Source: Limnohabitans sp. DM1 (lineage in GTDB: Bacteria; Pseudomonadota; Gammaproteobacteria; Burkholderiales; Burkholderiaceae_C). From it: DNA of 64,000 nucleotides. The position numbers and the translations under genes are program-made. Of this stretch, positions 35,664-44,856 are shown piece by piece. Below the pieces are notes generated by a model that was given only the letters and a program-made list of their open reading frames with translations, was not told the origin of the DNA and made no database searches. Within the stretch, counting starts at the first letter, position 1. Each line of letters begins with the position of its first letter. The stretch is taken from positions 31,834 through 95,833 of the forward strand of contig NZ_CXOO01000048.1 in NCBI RefSeq assembly GCF_001269385.1, written 5' to 3'.

Positions 35664-37528
35664 GGCGTGTTGGCTTTCTGTGGGGTGTCGTGTTGGAAGT
35701 TGGCCAGCACCGAGGCAGGCACGCGCAGCGGCATGTCCAGCAGCATTTGTGCAAACGATTTGCCCAGCGGGTCCGAGCGCAAGCTGCACACGCCGCCGCC
35801 GCCCAGCGCTTGGTGCAACACAAAGTTCAGGGCTTGCAGGCCCGGCACTTCGTAGCGCAACACCGGCCCTTGCACGAGGTGGCTGAAATAGGCCTGCACC
35901 TGCGCTGCTTGCAGCTGTGCGCGCAGCCAGGCCCAGGCCTTGGGGTGCCGTGCAATCACGCCGATGTTTTCGTCATCGCCCTTGTCGCCACTGCGCGCCC
36001 AGGCCAGGTCGATGAGGCGGCAGTCGTGCAGGGGTTCGTTGTCGTGCGCGTTCTCAGGCAAGGTTGGGTTGGCAGGTGGCGTGGCTTCGGTGCGAGTTGT
36101 CTGCGTCGCAGCGCTGGCCGCGTGGTCACTGGCGTCCACGAGCTGATCGTCCAGCCGCATCTGCAAACGCACCTGCGTTTTGGGCAGCATGAACGAACAC
36201 AGTTTGATGACTGGCTGAATATCTGCCCGCCCCGAAAACGAAGACCGCGTGCCCGGCCCCATGGAGGTGCCGCTGCTCGCGCATTCGCGTTGCAGCACCG
36301 CCAGGGCCTTGGCTTGTGCGTGTCGCACGGCGATGCGCAGCACCACCTCACGGGCGGTGTGGGCTTGTGCGTGCGGGCCGTAATGCGACTCGCCGCCCAG
36401 CAGCTCCACACAGGTCTCGCTGTAATCACCAAAGCCCTGCGCGGCCATCATGGCGCTTGAGCGGGTCAACAGGGCTTGCGCCGTGCGCTCGGCCTTGAGC
36501 GGCGCGTCGATGCCGCGAATGGCCAGCATCAACTGCAGTTGATAGCCGTCTTGCCAAGTGGCGTTGGCTTTGTAGTGTGTGGGGGCGGGCAGGCCGCGTG
36601 CGCCGCTGACTTTCACCGTGTCTTGGCCAGTGCGTTCCACCAGCACATGCCGCCAGTCGCACCCCACGTCGGGCATGAGGTAGTTCGCCGGGTCGCCCAC
36701 TTCGTAAAGGATTTGTTCGGCCACCGCGCCGGGGTGGATCAGGCCGCCTGTGCTTTCGGGTTTGCTCAGCACCAGGCTGCCGTCTGGGGCCACGTCGATC
36801 ACCGGGTAGCCAATATTCGCCCAGTTGGGCACGTCTTGCCAGTCGGTGAACAGGCCGCCCGTGGCCTGCGCGCCGCACTCGATCAGGTGGCCTGCCAGGG
36901 TGCCAGCCGACAGTCGGTCCCAGTCTTGCCACGACCAGCCGAACTCATGCACCAGTGCGCCCAGCACCACCGCGCTGTCCACGCAGCGGCCGGTGATGAC
37001 CACATCCGCCCCGGCCGCCAGTGCTTGGGCAATGCCGCGTGCGCCCACATAGGCGTTGGCCGACAGGGGGCGCTCGGGCAAGGTTGCATCGGCCGTGGTG
37101 CGCACGCCCTGCGCGTGCAGCGCAGGCATCTGGGGCATCAGGTCATCACCCGTGAGCACCGCCACGCGCAGCGCGATGCCTTGCTTTTCAGCGACCTGCA
37201 GCAGCGCATCGCGGCAGCCTTCGGGGTTGAGGCCGCCCGCATTGGCAATGACCTTGATGCCCCGCTCGTGGATGGCCAACAGGTGCGGCGTCATGACGGC
37301 CTGCACGAAGTCGGTCGCGTAACCCAGCGCCGGGTCTTTGGCGCGGGCCTTGGCCAGGATGGCCATGGTGGTTTCGGCCAGGTAGTCGTAGACCAGATAT
37401 TGCAGGTCCGGCACCTGCAAGAGCTGCGGCGTGGCCATGGCCGAGTCCCCCCAAAACCCGCAGGCCCCACCGATGCGCACGCGACCCTCTGTTGATCCGG
37501 CTTCCCTATTCGTAGGCGTTTCACCCAT
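35660..37528 (-). CDS. AtuA-like (DUF1446) protein of acyclic terpene/branched acid catabolism
   Basis: The 622-residue protein resembles AtuA, a protein of unknown biochemical role required for acyclic terpene degradation in Pseudomonas. The DUF1446 region (about 30-420) shows NAGGLNPEGCRDAL, ADVVITGRCVDSAVVLGALV and GCDWRHVLVERTG. The C-terminal domain (about 500-610) has LAWARSGDKGDDENIGVIAR, also typical. The ATG at 37528 is chosen because longer frames run into a hairpin element. It lies between the biotin carboxylase subunit and CaiB in one operon, a neighbourhood that supports the assignment. Confidence 0.85.
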   Translation of the reverse strand: MGETPTNREAGSTEGRVRIGGACGFWGDSAMATPQLLQVPDLQYLVYDYLAETTMAILAKARAKDPALGYATDFVQAVMTPHLLAIHERGIKVIANAGGLNPEGCRDALLQVAEKQGIALRVAVLTGDDLMPQMPALHAQGVRTTADATLPERPLSANAYVGARGIAQALAAGADVVITGRCVDSAVVLGALVHEFGWSWQDWDRLSAGTLAGHLIECGAQATGGLFTDWQDVPNWANIGYPVIDVAPDGSLVLSKPESTGGLIHPGAVAEQILYEVGDPANYLMPDVGCDWRHVLVERTGQDTVKVSGARGLPAPTHYKANATWQDGYQLQLMLAIRGIDAPLKAERTAQALLTRSSAMMAAQGFGDYSETCVELLGGESHYGPHAQAHTAREVVLRIAVRHAQAKALAVLQRECASSGTSMGPGTRSSFSGRADIQPVIKLCSFMLPKTQVRLQMRLDDQLVDASDHAASAATQTTRTEATPPANPTLPENAHDNEPLHDCRLIDLAWARSGDKGDDENIGVIARHPKAWAWLRAQLQAAQVQAYFSHLVQGPVLRYEVPGLQALNFVLHQALGGGGVCSLRSDPLGKSFAQMLLDMPLRVPASVLANFQHDTPQKANTP

Positions 37529-37540
37529 GGCACTGCTCCC

Positions 37541-37798
37541 GTAGGAGCCCACCCTGTGGGCGATTGGGCGTGGCACACGCCCACAAAACCATCGCCCACA
37601 GGGGTGGGCTCCTACGCCAAGAGGCACTGCCCAGATTCGCCTTCATATCGCCTCCGCTTCGATCTGCAGTATCGTTGAACCGAACCCCATATTCGTTTGA
37701 GTTTCAGCCACGGCGCTGCCCCCGTAGGAGCCCACCCTGTGGGCGATTGGGCGTGGCACACGCCCACAAAACCATCGCCCACAGGGGTGGGCTCCTAC
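37541..37798 (+). repeat. Tandem HE-1 array E, 183-bp unit, with duplicated gene tail
   Basis: Two 75-base HE-1 elements (37541-37615, 37724-37798) are exactly 183 bases apart. The sequence after the first element (37616-37668) is a near copy of that after the second (37799-37851), which is the 3' end of the carboxylase alpha gene. The duplication unit therefore included the element and adjoining coding sequence. The array occupies the gap between the alpha-subunit stop (37826) and the AtuA-like start. Confidence 0.9.
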
Positions 37799-37825
37799 GC
37801 CAAGAGGCACTGCCCAGATTCGCCT

Positions 37826-39868
37826 TCATGCCGCCTCCGCTTCAATCTGCAGCAGCAGCGTGCCTTTGAGGGCCTGCCCCCCCGACTGCACGCGCAGCTC
37901 GCGCACCACGCCGGTGATCGGCGCGGTCAGTGTGTGTTCCATCTTCATGGCTTCGAGCACCAGCAGGCGCTCACCCGTCTGCACCGGCTGGCCTGGCGAC
38001 ACCATCACCTGTAAAACGCGGGCGGTGAGGGGGGCCAGCACTGCGCCGCTGCCAGCGCTTGCCTCGGCCTGGCCGTGGGCGACGGGGCAATCAAAAGTCC
38101 ATGCACGGCCTGCATGAAAAATCTGCACCCCGTTCTCGGTGCGGGCGCTGCAAATTTGCTCGCGCAGGCCTTGGCACGCCAGCGCCAGTTCGGTGCGCGC
38201 GGCGTCTTGCCATTGCACATGGGTCAGGCTTGTGGTGCCGGTGTCGGCTTGGGCACTGCTGGCAGCACCCAGGGCCGTGCACTGCACCTGCCAGCCCATG
38301 CCCTGGGTGTGGATGCGGTAGCGCCAGCGCTGCTCGCCCCATTGCAGCAGGCCTTGCGCTTGGCCTTGCCCCAATGCACCTGCATGCACATGGCCATCGG
38401 CGGTGGTGGGCAAGTTGTGCACTTGGGCGGCCATGGCCGCCAGCGCCACGGTGTGCGCACTGGGCACGGGCGCGGCCGGTGGCAGGCCCATGCGTTCGGC
38501 CACAAAGCCGGTGTGCACGCGTGCGCCCTGCACAAACACCGCATCGGCCAGGCAGTCGGCCAAAAAGCCTTGGTTGCTGGGCAGGCCCAGCAGCACGCAC
38601 TGGCGCACGGCCAACAGCAGCTTGCGCCGGGCTTCTTCGCGGTCACTGCCGTGCGCCACGATCTTGGCCACCATGGAGTCGTAATGCGGGCTGACCTGCC
38701 CGCCTTCGCGCAGCGCGCTGTCGATGCGCACATCGTGGCCCGTGCTCTGTGGTGTGGGCGGCCGCCAGCGCAGCACCGGGCCGGTCTGCGGCAAAAAGCC
38801 TGCGGGCACGTCTTCGGCCGTGAGCCGCACTTCGATGGCGTGGCCTTTGAGTTGGATGTCGGCCTGCTGCCAAGGCAGGGCCTGGCCGCTGGCCACACGC
38901 AGCTGCCACTCCACCAGGTCCAGGCCAGTGATGGCTTCGGTGACCGCGTGTTCGACCTGCAGCCGGGTGTTCATCTCCATGAAGTAGAACTGTCCCTCGG
39001 CGTCGAGCAGAAATTCCATGGTGCCCGCGCCGACATAGCCCATGGCGCGGGCGCTGTCCACCGCCACCTGGCCCATGCGTGCACGCAGCTCGGCGTTCAC
39101 GGCGGGCGAGGGCGCTTCTTCGATCAGCTTTTGGTGACGCCGCTGCACCGAGCAGTCGCGCTCGCCCAGGTGCACCACATGCCCGTGGCTGTCGGCCAGC
39201 AGCTGGATCTCGACATGGCGCGGGTCGATGAGGGCGCTCTCCAGAATCAGCTCGTCCGACCCAAAAGCCGTGCGCGCTTCCGAGCGGGCCGAGGCCAGCG
39301 CCGCAGGCAGTGCATCGGGCGTGTCCACCCGCCGCATGCCGCGCCCGCCGCCACCGGCAGCGGCCTTGCACATGATGGGAAAGCCGATGCGCGCTGCTTC
39401 AAGAACAAACGCTTCGTCGCTTTGATCCTGACCTTCGTAGCCGGGAATGCAGGGCATGCCCCAGCCTTGCATCAGCCGCTTGGCCCCGGCCTTGTTGCCC
39501 ATGGCGCGGATGCTGTCGCCAGACGGGCCAATGAACACCAGGCCAGCCGTGTCCACCGCGTCGGCAAAGGCATCGTTTTCAGACAAAAAGCCATAGCCCG
39601 GGTGCACCGCGTCGGCCCCGGCGAGTTGGGCCGCTTGCAGGATGGCCTCGATGTTCAGGTAGGACTGTGCAGGCGCTGCCGGGCCGATGCACACCGCGCG
39701 GTCAGCCGCTTGCACATGTGGGCTGTCACGGTCGGCTTCGGAATACACGGCCACGGTGCCATAGCCCAGGCGGCGCACGGTGCGCAGCACGCGCAGCGCG
39801 ATCTCGCCGCGGTTGGCCACCAGCACGGTGTGGAAGGGGCGGATGTTTTTGGGTGTGTGCGTGGGCAT
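37826..39868 (-). CDS. Acyl-CoA carboxylase alpha subunit (biotin carboxylase + biotin carrier)
   Basis: This 680-residue subunit carboxylates biotin with ATP and bicarbonate and carries the biotin. The biotin carboxylase domain begins VLVANRGEIALRVLRT, with ATP-grasp elements AAAGGGGRGMR, ERDCSVQRRHQKLIEE and FMEMNTRLQVEHAVTE. The C-terminal biotinylation site is EAMKMEH near residue 640. The layout is that of MccA/LiuD and geranyl-CoA carboxylase AtuF. A GTG at 39877 overlapping the previous stop is an alternative start. The matching beta subunit is at 41988. AtuA-like and AtuD-like neighbours slightly favour a terpenoid or methyl-branched substrate over leucine alone. Confidence 0.9.
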   Translation of the reverse strand: MPTHTPKNIRPFHTVLVANRGEIALRVLRTVRRLGYGTVAVYSEADRDSPHVQAADRAVCIGPAAPAQSYLNIEAILQAAQLAGADAVHPGYGFLSENDAFADAVDTAGLVFIGPSGDSIRAMGNKAGAKRLMQGWGMPCIPGYEGQDQSDEAFVLEAARIGFPIMCKAAAGGGGRGMRRVDTPDALPAALASARSEARTAFGSDELILESALIDPRHVEIQLLADSHGHVVHLGERDCSVQRRHQKLIEEAPSPAVNAELRARMGQVAVDSARAMGYVGAGTMEFLLDAEGQFYFMEMNTRLQVEHAVTEAITGLDLVEWQLRVASGQALPWQQADIQLKGHAIEVRLTAEDVPAGFLPQTGPVLRWRPPTPQSTGHDVRIDSALREGGQVSPHYDSMVAKIVAHGSDREEARRKLLLAVRQCVLLGLPSNQGFLADCLADAVFVQGARVHTGFVAERMGLPPAAPVPSAHTVALAAMAAQVHNLPTTADGHVHAGALGQGQAQGLLQWGEQRWRYRIHTQGMGWQVQCTALGAASSAQADTGTTSLTHVQWQDAARTELALACQGLREQICSARTENGVQIFHAGRAWTFDCPVAHGQAEASAGSGAVLAPLTARVLQVMVSPGQPVQTGERLLVLEAMKMEHTLTAPITGVVRELRVQSGGQALKGTLLLQIEAEAA

Positions 39869-39873
39869 GGAGG

Positions 39874-40788
39874 TCACTTGGGTGCGGACGCTGGGCCGGG
39901 TTGGGGAGCGTGGAGGGGAGCGTGGTGGGGGTCGCTTTGGGGTTCGCGGCTCAGGCCATGCAGGCGCGCCACGTCGGCCGCTTGCAGCGTGGCGGACCAG
40001 CTTGGGGCGCGGCGTTCGCGGAAAGCCGCAATGCCTTCAGCGCCTTCGCCGCGCATGCATTGCGCAAAGCGCTGCGCGGCGTCGTCGAGCCAGGCACCCA
40101 GTGATGGGTCACCGGCCACCTCACGCGACAGCAAAGCCTTGAGCGAGCGGTTGGCCTGCGGGCCGCAAGCCAGGATGCGGCTGAGCCACTGTGCCTGCAA
40201 CGCGTCGAGTGCAGTGCTGTCAGCGGCCAGCGCATCCACCAGGCCCAGCTGCTGGGCCAGCGTGCCGCTCACGCGTTCACCGCTCAGCCCCAGGCGCAGC
40301 GCTACACGGCGGCCCACGCGTGCCTGCACAAAGGGCGCGATCTGCGCCGGGATCAGGCCCAGGCCAGTTTCGCTCAGGGCAAAGCGGGCGTCATCGGTGG
40401 CTAGCACGATGTCGGCGCAGCAGGCCAAGCCCATGCCGCCGCCCATGGCCGCACCTTCGACCACCGCCAACACGGGCATGGGCAGGGCGGTGAGAGCCTG
40501 CAGCAGATGCCCAAAGGCGCGGTTGCGGCTGACCACGGGGTTTTCGCCGTCTTGAGCACTGGCCTGCAAACGCGACTGAAAGTTGCCCACATTGCCGCCC
40601 GCGCAGAAAAAGCCCGCGCTGCCGCGCAGCACCAAGGCGCGCACGGCATCGTTCTGTGCGGCCTGGATGACCACATGGGCCAGCTCGGCCACCATGTCGG
40701 GCGACAGGGCGTTGCGTGTTTCGGGTCGGTGCAGTGTGATCCAGAAAATGTCGTGCGTGTGCTGCACCAGCAAGTGTTGGTAGTTCAT
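39874..40788 (-). CDS. Enoyl-CoA hydratase/isomerase family protein (LiuC/AtuE-like)
   Basis: This crotonase-fold protein of 304 residues would hydrate the unsaturated product of the carboxylase. Oxyanion-hole segments are GFFCAGGNVGNF (about 73-84) and GAAMGGGMGLACCADIV (about 125-141). A catalytic Glu lies in ETGLGLIPAQ. The C-terminal tail of about 40 residues after SWSATLQAADVARL is Pro/His-rich and unusual. The ATG at 40788 is chosen; the longer frame lies antisense to the neighbouring dehydrogenase gene end. The gene lies 11 bases after the acyl-CoA dehydrogenase stop. Confidence 0.87.
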   Translation of the reverse strand: MNYQHLLVQHTHDIFWITLHRPETRNALSPDMVAELAHVVIQAAQNDAVRALVLRGSAGFFCAGGNVGNFQSRLQASAQDGENPVVSRNRAFGHLLQALTALPMPVLAVVEGAAMGGGMGLACCADIVLATDDARFALSETGLGLIPAQIAPFVQARVGRRVALRLGLSGERVSGTLAQQLGLVDALAADSTALDALQAQWLSRILACGPQANRSLKALLSREVAGDPSLGAWLDDAAQRFAQCMRGEGAEGIAAFRERRAPSWSATLQAADVARLHGLSREPQSDPHHAPLHAPQPGPASAPK

Positions 40789-40799
40789 GTCGGTCGCCT

Positions 40800-41966
40800 T
40801 CAACCAGCCGGGTCCATCAGGCCCATCTTGCGGGCAATCACCATCAGCATCACTTCGTCGGCGCCGCCACCAATCGAGCCGAGCCGGTAGTCGCGGTAAG
40901 CGCGCGAGACGCGGTTGTCCCAGGTGTAGCCCATGCCGCCCTGGAACTGCATGCACCAGTCGGCCACGTCGCGCCCCAGGCGTCCGGCCTTGAGCTTGGC
41001 CATGGAGGCCAGCTCGGTCACGTCCTGCCCCTGCACATAGGCGTGGGTGGCCATGTAAATCAGGCCGCGCAGCGCTTCGATTTCGGTCTTGAGCTCGGCC
41101 AGCTTGTACTGAATGAACTGGTTGTCGAGCAGCGGTTTGCCAAAGGCCACGCGCTGGCGCAGGTAGTCAGCGGTTTCTTCGATCAGCTCGATGCTGGCCA
41201 GACGCCGCGCCGCGCCGTCCAGGCGCTCTTCCTGGAACTGCTTCATCTGGTAAATGAAGCCCATGCCTTCTTCGCCAATGCGGTGGCGCACCGGCACACG
41301 CACCTCGTCAAAAAAGATCTGCGCGGTGTCCGAGCTCCACATGCCAAACTTCTTGATCTTTTGCACCTCCACACCCTTGGCGCGGCGGCCTGCCGCGTCC
41401 TTGAGCGGCACGATGATGAGCGACTTGTTCTTGTGTGAGGGGCCGTCCGAGGTGTTGCACAGCAGGCAGATCCAGTCGGCCTGTGTGCCGTTGGTGATCC
41501 ACATCTTGGAGCCGCTGATGACGTAGTCGTCGCCATCGCGCCGCGCCCGGGTTTTGAGCGAAGACACGTCCGAGCCCGCGCCTTGCTCGCTCACGCCGAT
41601 GCTGCACACCACCTCGCCCGCAATCGCTGGGGCCAGGAACTCGCGCTTGAGTTCATCCGAACCAAAACTGGCCAGCGCCGGGGTGGCCATGTTGGCCTGC
41701 ACACCAATGCCCATGCCCACGCCCTGGGCCTTGACGTAGCCAATGGCCTCGGCCGCAGCCAGTGCGTAGCTGAAGTCCAGGCCCATGCCGCCATAGGCTT
41801 CGGGTTTGGTGATGCCCAGAAAGCCCAGTTGCCCCATCTTGCGAAAAACTTCGTGGGCGGGAAAGATTTCGGCGGCTTCCCATTCGTCCACAAAGGGGTC
41901 GATTTCGGCGCTGATGAAGCGGCGGATGCTGGCCATCAGTTCGTGGTGTTCGGGTGTGTAGATCAT
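40800..41966 (-). CDS. Acyl-CoA dehydrogenase (isovaleryl/citronellyl type)
   Basis: This FAD enzyme of 388 residues matches branched-chain acyl-CoA dehydrogenases. IGVSEQGAGSDVSSLKT (about 122-138) and QGGMGYTWDNRVSRAYRDYR are the family signatures. The usual C-terminal catalytic position reads GSIGGGADEVML, where Gly replaces Glu; a Glu pair sits in helix G (QFQEERLDGA, near residue 244), the isovaleryl-type position. The GGGADEVM ending is also typical of AtuD/LiuA-like proteins. The gene lies 21 bases after the carboxylase beta stop. Confidence 0.9.
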   Translation of the reverse strand: MIYTPEHHELMASIRRFISAEIDPFVDEWEAAEIFPAHEVFRKMGQLGFLGITKPEAYGGMGLDFSYALAAAEAIGYVKAQGVGMGIGVQANMATPALASFGSDELKREFLAPAIAGEVVCSIGVSEQGAGSDVSSLKTRARRDGDDYVISGSKMWITNGTQADWICLLCNTSDGPSHKNKSLIIVPLKDAAGRRAKGVEVQKIKKFGMWSSDTAQIFFDEVRVPVRHRIGEEGMGFIYQMKQFQEERLDGAARRLASIELIEETADYLRQRVAFGKPLLDNQFIQYKLAELKTEIEALRGLIYMATHAYVQGQDVTELASMAKLKAGRLGRDVADWCMQFQGGMGYTWDNRVSRAYRDYRLGSIGGGADEVMLMVIARKMGLMDPAG

Positions 41967-41987
41967 GGTGAGACTTTCCTCAGAAAT

Positions 41988-43610
41988 TCAGAAACGGGGC
42001 ACGGCGAACTGCATCGCGTGCGGGCTGCGGGCAGCGGCTTCGCGCACGGTGGCCAGCAAGAGCGAGAGCACATCGCGGGTTTGGCGCGGGTCGATGATGC
42101 CGTCGTCGAGCAAATGGCCGCTGGTGTAAAAGGCGCTGGCCTGGCTTTCGAACAGGGCCACGATCTCGGCCTTTTGCGCTTGCAGCCGCGCCTCGTCCAC
42201 CGGCTTGCCGCTGCGCTCGGCCTGTTGGCGCGCCACGATGTCGAGCGTGGTGGCGGCCTGCTCACCGCCCATGACGGCCGAGCGGGCGTTGGGCCACGAG
42301 AAACAAAAACGCGGGTGAAACGCACGCCCGCACATGCCGTAATTGCCCGCGCCAAACGACGCGCCGCAGTGCAGCGTGATGTGCGGCACCTGCGAGTTGC
42401 TCAGTGCCTGGATCATCTTGGCGCCGTGCTTGATCATGCCGGCCTCTTCGGAGGCGCGGCCCACGATGAAGCCGGTGGTGTTTTGCAAAAACACAATGGG
42501 CGTGCCCGACTGGTTGCACAGGTGGATGAACTGCGCCGCCTTGGTCGCTCCTGCCGGGTCGATGGGGCCGTTGTTGCTGATGAAAGCCACCGCATACCCG
42601 TCGATGCGGGCGTGGCCACACACGGTGGCGCTGCCGTAGTCGGGCTTGAAGTCGAGCCAGGCCGAGTCGTCCACCAAGCGGGCAATGATTTCGCGCATGT
42701 CGATGGGCTGGCGGTGCTCCAGCACCATCACGCCGGCCAGTTCGTCGGGCGACAGCCGGGGTGGGCGCGGGGCTTGTGTGGGCGCGGCCACTGCAGCACG
42801 CGGCCAATCGATGGCGGCCAGCACCTCACGGGCCAGGGCAATCGCGTGGGCGTCGTCTTGCGCCACGTATTCGGCCAGGCCGCTGACGGTGGCGTGCATG
42901 TCGGTGCCGCCCAGCGCTTCGTCGGTCGCAATCTCGCCCGTGGCGGCCTTGAGCAAAGGCGGCCCTGCCAAAAAGGCCTTGGCTTGGCCGCGCACCATGA
43001 TCACGTAGTCCGACAGACCCGGCATGTACGCCCCGCCAGCGGTGGACGAGCCGTGCACCACCGTGAGCACCGGCAGGCCGGCCGCTGACAGGCGCGCCAG
43101 GTTGTAGAACATGCCGCCGCCCCGGATGAATTTTTCAACGCGGTATTTGCGCAAGTTGGAGCCTGCCGACTCCACCAGGTGCACAAAGGGCAGCTTGTTT
43201 TGCAGCGCGATCTCCTGGCAGCGCATGAGCTTTTGGTTGCCCGCTTCGGTCAGCGCTCCGGCGTCGATGCCCGAGTCGGTTACGACCACCATGCAGCGCA
43301 CGCCGCTGACCTGGCCAATGCCCGCCAGCTGCGAACCACCGGGCACACAACGCGACAGGTCGGGGTCGTCCATGCCGTAACCGGCCAGCGTGGCTAAAGG
43401 CAAAAACGGCGCGCCGGGGTCGAGCAGCTGCGCCAGGCGTTCGCGCGGCAGCAAAGCGCCGCGTTTGGCAAAGCGCTCGGCCGATTTGGCCGACGCGTCG
43501 CTGGCGCGTTGCTCCAGCGCATGCCAGTCGTCGATCAGTTCGAGCATGCCTTGTCGTTGCGCGGCAAAGGCGTCCGACGCGGGGTCAATGCGGGTTTGAA
43601 AAGTTGTCAT
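41988..43610 (-). CDS. Acyl-CoA carboxylase beta subunit (carboxyltransferase)
   Basis: This subunit transfers CO2 from biotin to an acyl-CoA. It has 540 residues and two crotonase-like halves: SAGSNLRKYRVEKFIRGGGM with FYNLARLSAAG then HGSSTAGGAYMPGLSDYVI in the first, and GPIDPAGATKAAQFIHLCNQ with FLQNTTGFIVG then WPNARSAVMGGEQAA in the second. These match methylcrotonyl-/geranyl-CoA carboxylase beta chains (MccB/LiuB, AtuC). The ATG at 43610 is preferred over an upstream in-frame start. It is the first gene of the minus-strand operon, divergent from the IclR regulator. Confidence 0.9.
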   Translation of the reverse strand: MTTFQTRIDPASDAFAAQRQGMLELIDDWHALEQRASDASAKSAERFAKRGALLPRERLAQLLDPGAPFLPLATLAGYGMDDPDLSRCVPGGSQLAGIGQVSGVRCMVVVTDSGIDAGALTEAGNQKLMRCQEIALQNKLPFVHLVESAGSNLRKYRVEKFIRGGGMFYNLARLSAAGLPVLTVVHGSSTAGGAYMPGLSDYVIMVRGQAKAFLAGPPLLKAATGEIATDEALGGTDMHATVSGLAEYVAQDDAHAIALAREVLAAIDWPRAAVAAPTQAPRPPRLSPDELAGVMVLEHRQPIDMREIIARLVDDSAWLDFKPDYGSATVCGHARIDGYAVAFISNNGPIDPAGATKAAQFIHLCNQSGTPIVFLQNTTGFIVGRASEEAGMIKHGAKMIQALSNSQVPHITLHCGASFGAGNYGMCGRAFHPRFCFSWPNARSAVMGGEQAATTLDIVARQQAERSGKPVDEARLQAQKAEIVALFESQASAFYTSGHLLDDGIIDPRQTRDVLSLLLATVREAAARSPHAMQFAVPRF

Positions 43611-43702
43611 GTCGTTTGGAAAAAGTGTCAGCGCCCCGTGTGGGCAGGGCATGGCCTATTGCACCGCAGCAGCTGGGCAGAAGCCAGCGTGTCAGGGCAG
43701 GC

Positions 43703-43720
43703 TGTGCATAATGTGCACAT
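43703..43720. promoter_or_regulatory. Candidate regulator site between carboxylase operon and IclR gene
   Basis: TGTGCATAATGTGCACAT contains the direct repeat TGTGCA-TAA-TGTGCA, and TGTGCACA is a palindrome. It lies in the 134-base divergent region, 25 bases upstream of the IclR start, where an autoregulatory IclR operator would be expected. Confidence 0.4.
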
Positions 43721-43744
43721 GGTGCTTTCCCTGATGTGTCTCCC

Positions 43745-44557
43745 ATGAATGAGCTTGCCAAAGCTGCGCCCCGGCCAGGCGCGCAGAGCATCGAGCGCGC
43801 CATGGGCCTGGTCAACCTCGTGGCCTGCCACCACGATCAGGGCATCAGCTTGCAGGCCTTGGTGCAAGCCAGCGGCCTGGACCGCACCACCGCCTGGCGC
43901 ATGCTGGGCAGCCTGCAGCACGCGGGCCTGGTCGAGCGCGAGGAGGGCAGCGGCCTGTTCCGCATGGGTGTGCAGGCCACGGCCTGGGGCGCGGTCAGCC
44001 TGGGGCAGGCGGCCCTGGTCCGACAGTGCCAACCCACCATGAAAACCCTGGCGCGCCTGAGCGGCGACAACGTGTTTTTGGTGCTGCGATTGGGCGACTA
44101 CAGCCACTGCCTGCATCTGGAGCAAGGCGCGTACGCCGTGCCGGCTTTTCGCCAGACCGTGGGTGAAACCCGCCTGCTGGGCCTGGGTGTGGCCAGCATC
44201 GCCATGCTGGCGGTGCTGGACGATGCCGACGTGCAGGCGCACCATGCCCGCCACGCAGCCCAGTACGAACTCGAAGGTGTCGCACTTGCACAACTGCAGC
44301 GCTGGGTACAAGCCACGCGCCAGCGCGGCCACGCTTACCGCAGCACAGCAGGCATCGCGGCGGTGGGCCTGCATTGGCAGCTGGGCCAGGCGGCCATCGC
44401 GGCCCTGTCCATCGGCGCTTCACGCACCCGCCTGCCCTTGGGCCGGGCGGCCGAACTGGCCGCGCTGATGCGCAAGCACTGGCCCCAGCTGGCCGTCCCC
44501 CTGCCTGAGCGGCGCTCCCGCCGCGATGAACCGTTGGAGACCCGGTCATCATGCTGA
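43745..44557 (+). CDS. IclR-family transcriptional regulator
   Basis: This 270-residue regulator has an N-terminal winged helix (about 14-75: AQSIERAMGLVNLVACHH, then LVQASGLDRTTAWRMLGSLQ) and a C-terminal GAF-like effector domain ending near 250. The basic C-terminal tail RRSRRDEPLETRSSC lies beyond the usual domain. It is divergently transcribed from the carboxylase operon, the normal setting for an IclR regulator and its target, so control of that operon is likely. ATG 43745 is preferred over GTG 43736. Confidence 0.88.
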   Translation: MNELAKAAPRPGAQSIERAMGLVNLVACHHDQGISLQALVQASGLDRTTAWRMLGSLQHAGLVEREEGSGLFRMGVQATAWGAVSLGQAALVRQCQPTMKTLARLSGDNVFLVLRLGDYSHCLHLEQGAYAVPAFRQTVGETRLLGLGVASIAMLAVLDDADVQAHHARHAAQYELEGVALAQLQRWVQATRQRGHAYRSTAGIAAVGLHWQLGQAAIAALSIGASRTRLPLGRAAELAALMRKHWPQLAVPLPERRSRRDEPLETRSSC

Positions 44558-44601
44558 AGCACCGATCCCGCCCACCGAGCGGGCGCTCAAAAAAAGCGGG
44601 C

Positions 44602-44856
44602 ATGAAGATCGACGACATCGACCTGAACGAGGTCAAAGAAGCCTTGGCCTCGGAGCCGCTGGCCTGGCTCAAGGCGCTGGGGGCCGACCGGGCACGCTTG
44701 GATGTGAACGGCGGCGCGATTGCGCTGGGTCTGCGTGACCGACCCTTGATCGGCTATAAAGTCATGGCCGAAGAATCGCCTGGCTTCGAAGTGACTGATG
44801 GGGCGCCAATCGCGCCAGACTGGAAGGAAACGCCATGGATGAAACGCCCATTTTGA
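44602..44856 (+). CDS. Small hypothetical protein
   Basis: I do not recognise this protein. From the ATG at 44602 it has 84 residues; an earlier ATG at 44551 would overlap the IclR stop. The sequence is soluble and mixed-charge (MKIDDIDLNEVKEALASEPL, LGADRARLDVNGGAIAL, IGYKVMAEESPGFEV) without membrane or signal features. Its 3' end overlaps the next gene by 22 bases and it shares the downstream operon direction, so it is probably a real, coupled gene. A role linked to the enoyl-CoA hydratase is possible but unsupported. Confidence 0.55.
   Translation: MKIDDIDLNEVKEALASEPLAWLKALGADRARLDVNGGAIALGLRDRPLIGYKVMAEESPGFEVTDGAPIAPDWKETPWMKRPF

Noticed and set aside
38075..40555. An 826-codon open frame on the plus strand
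   Set aside because: It lies opposite the carboxylase alpha and enoyl-CoA hydratase genes, which have clear motifs. The peptide has no domain and a shadow-like composition.
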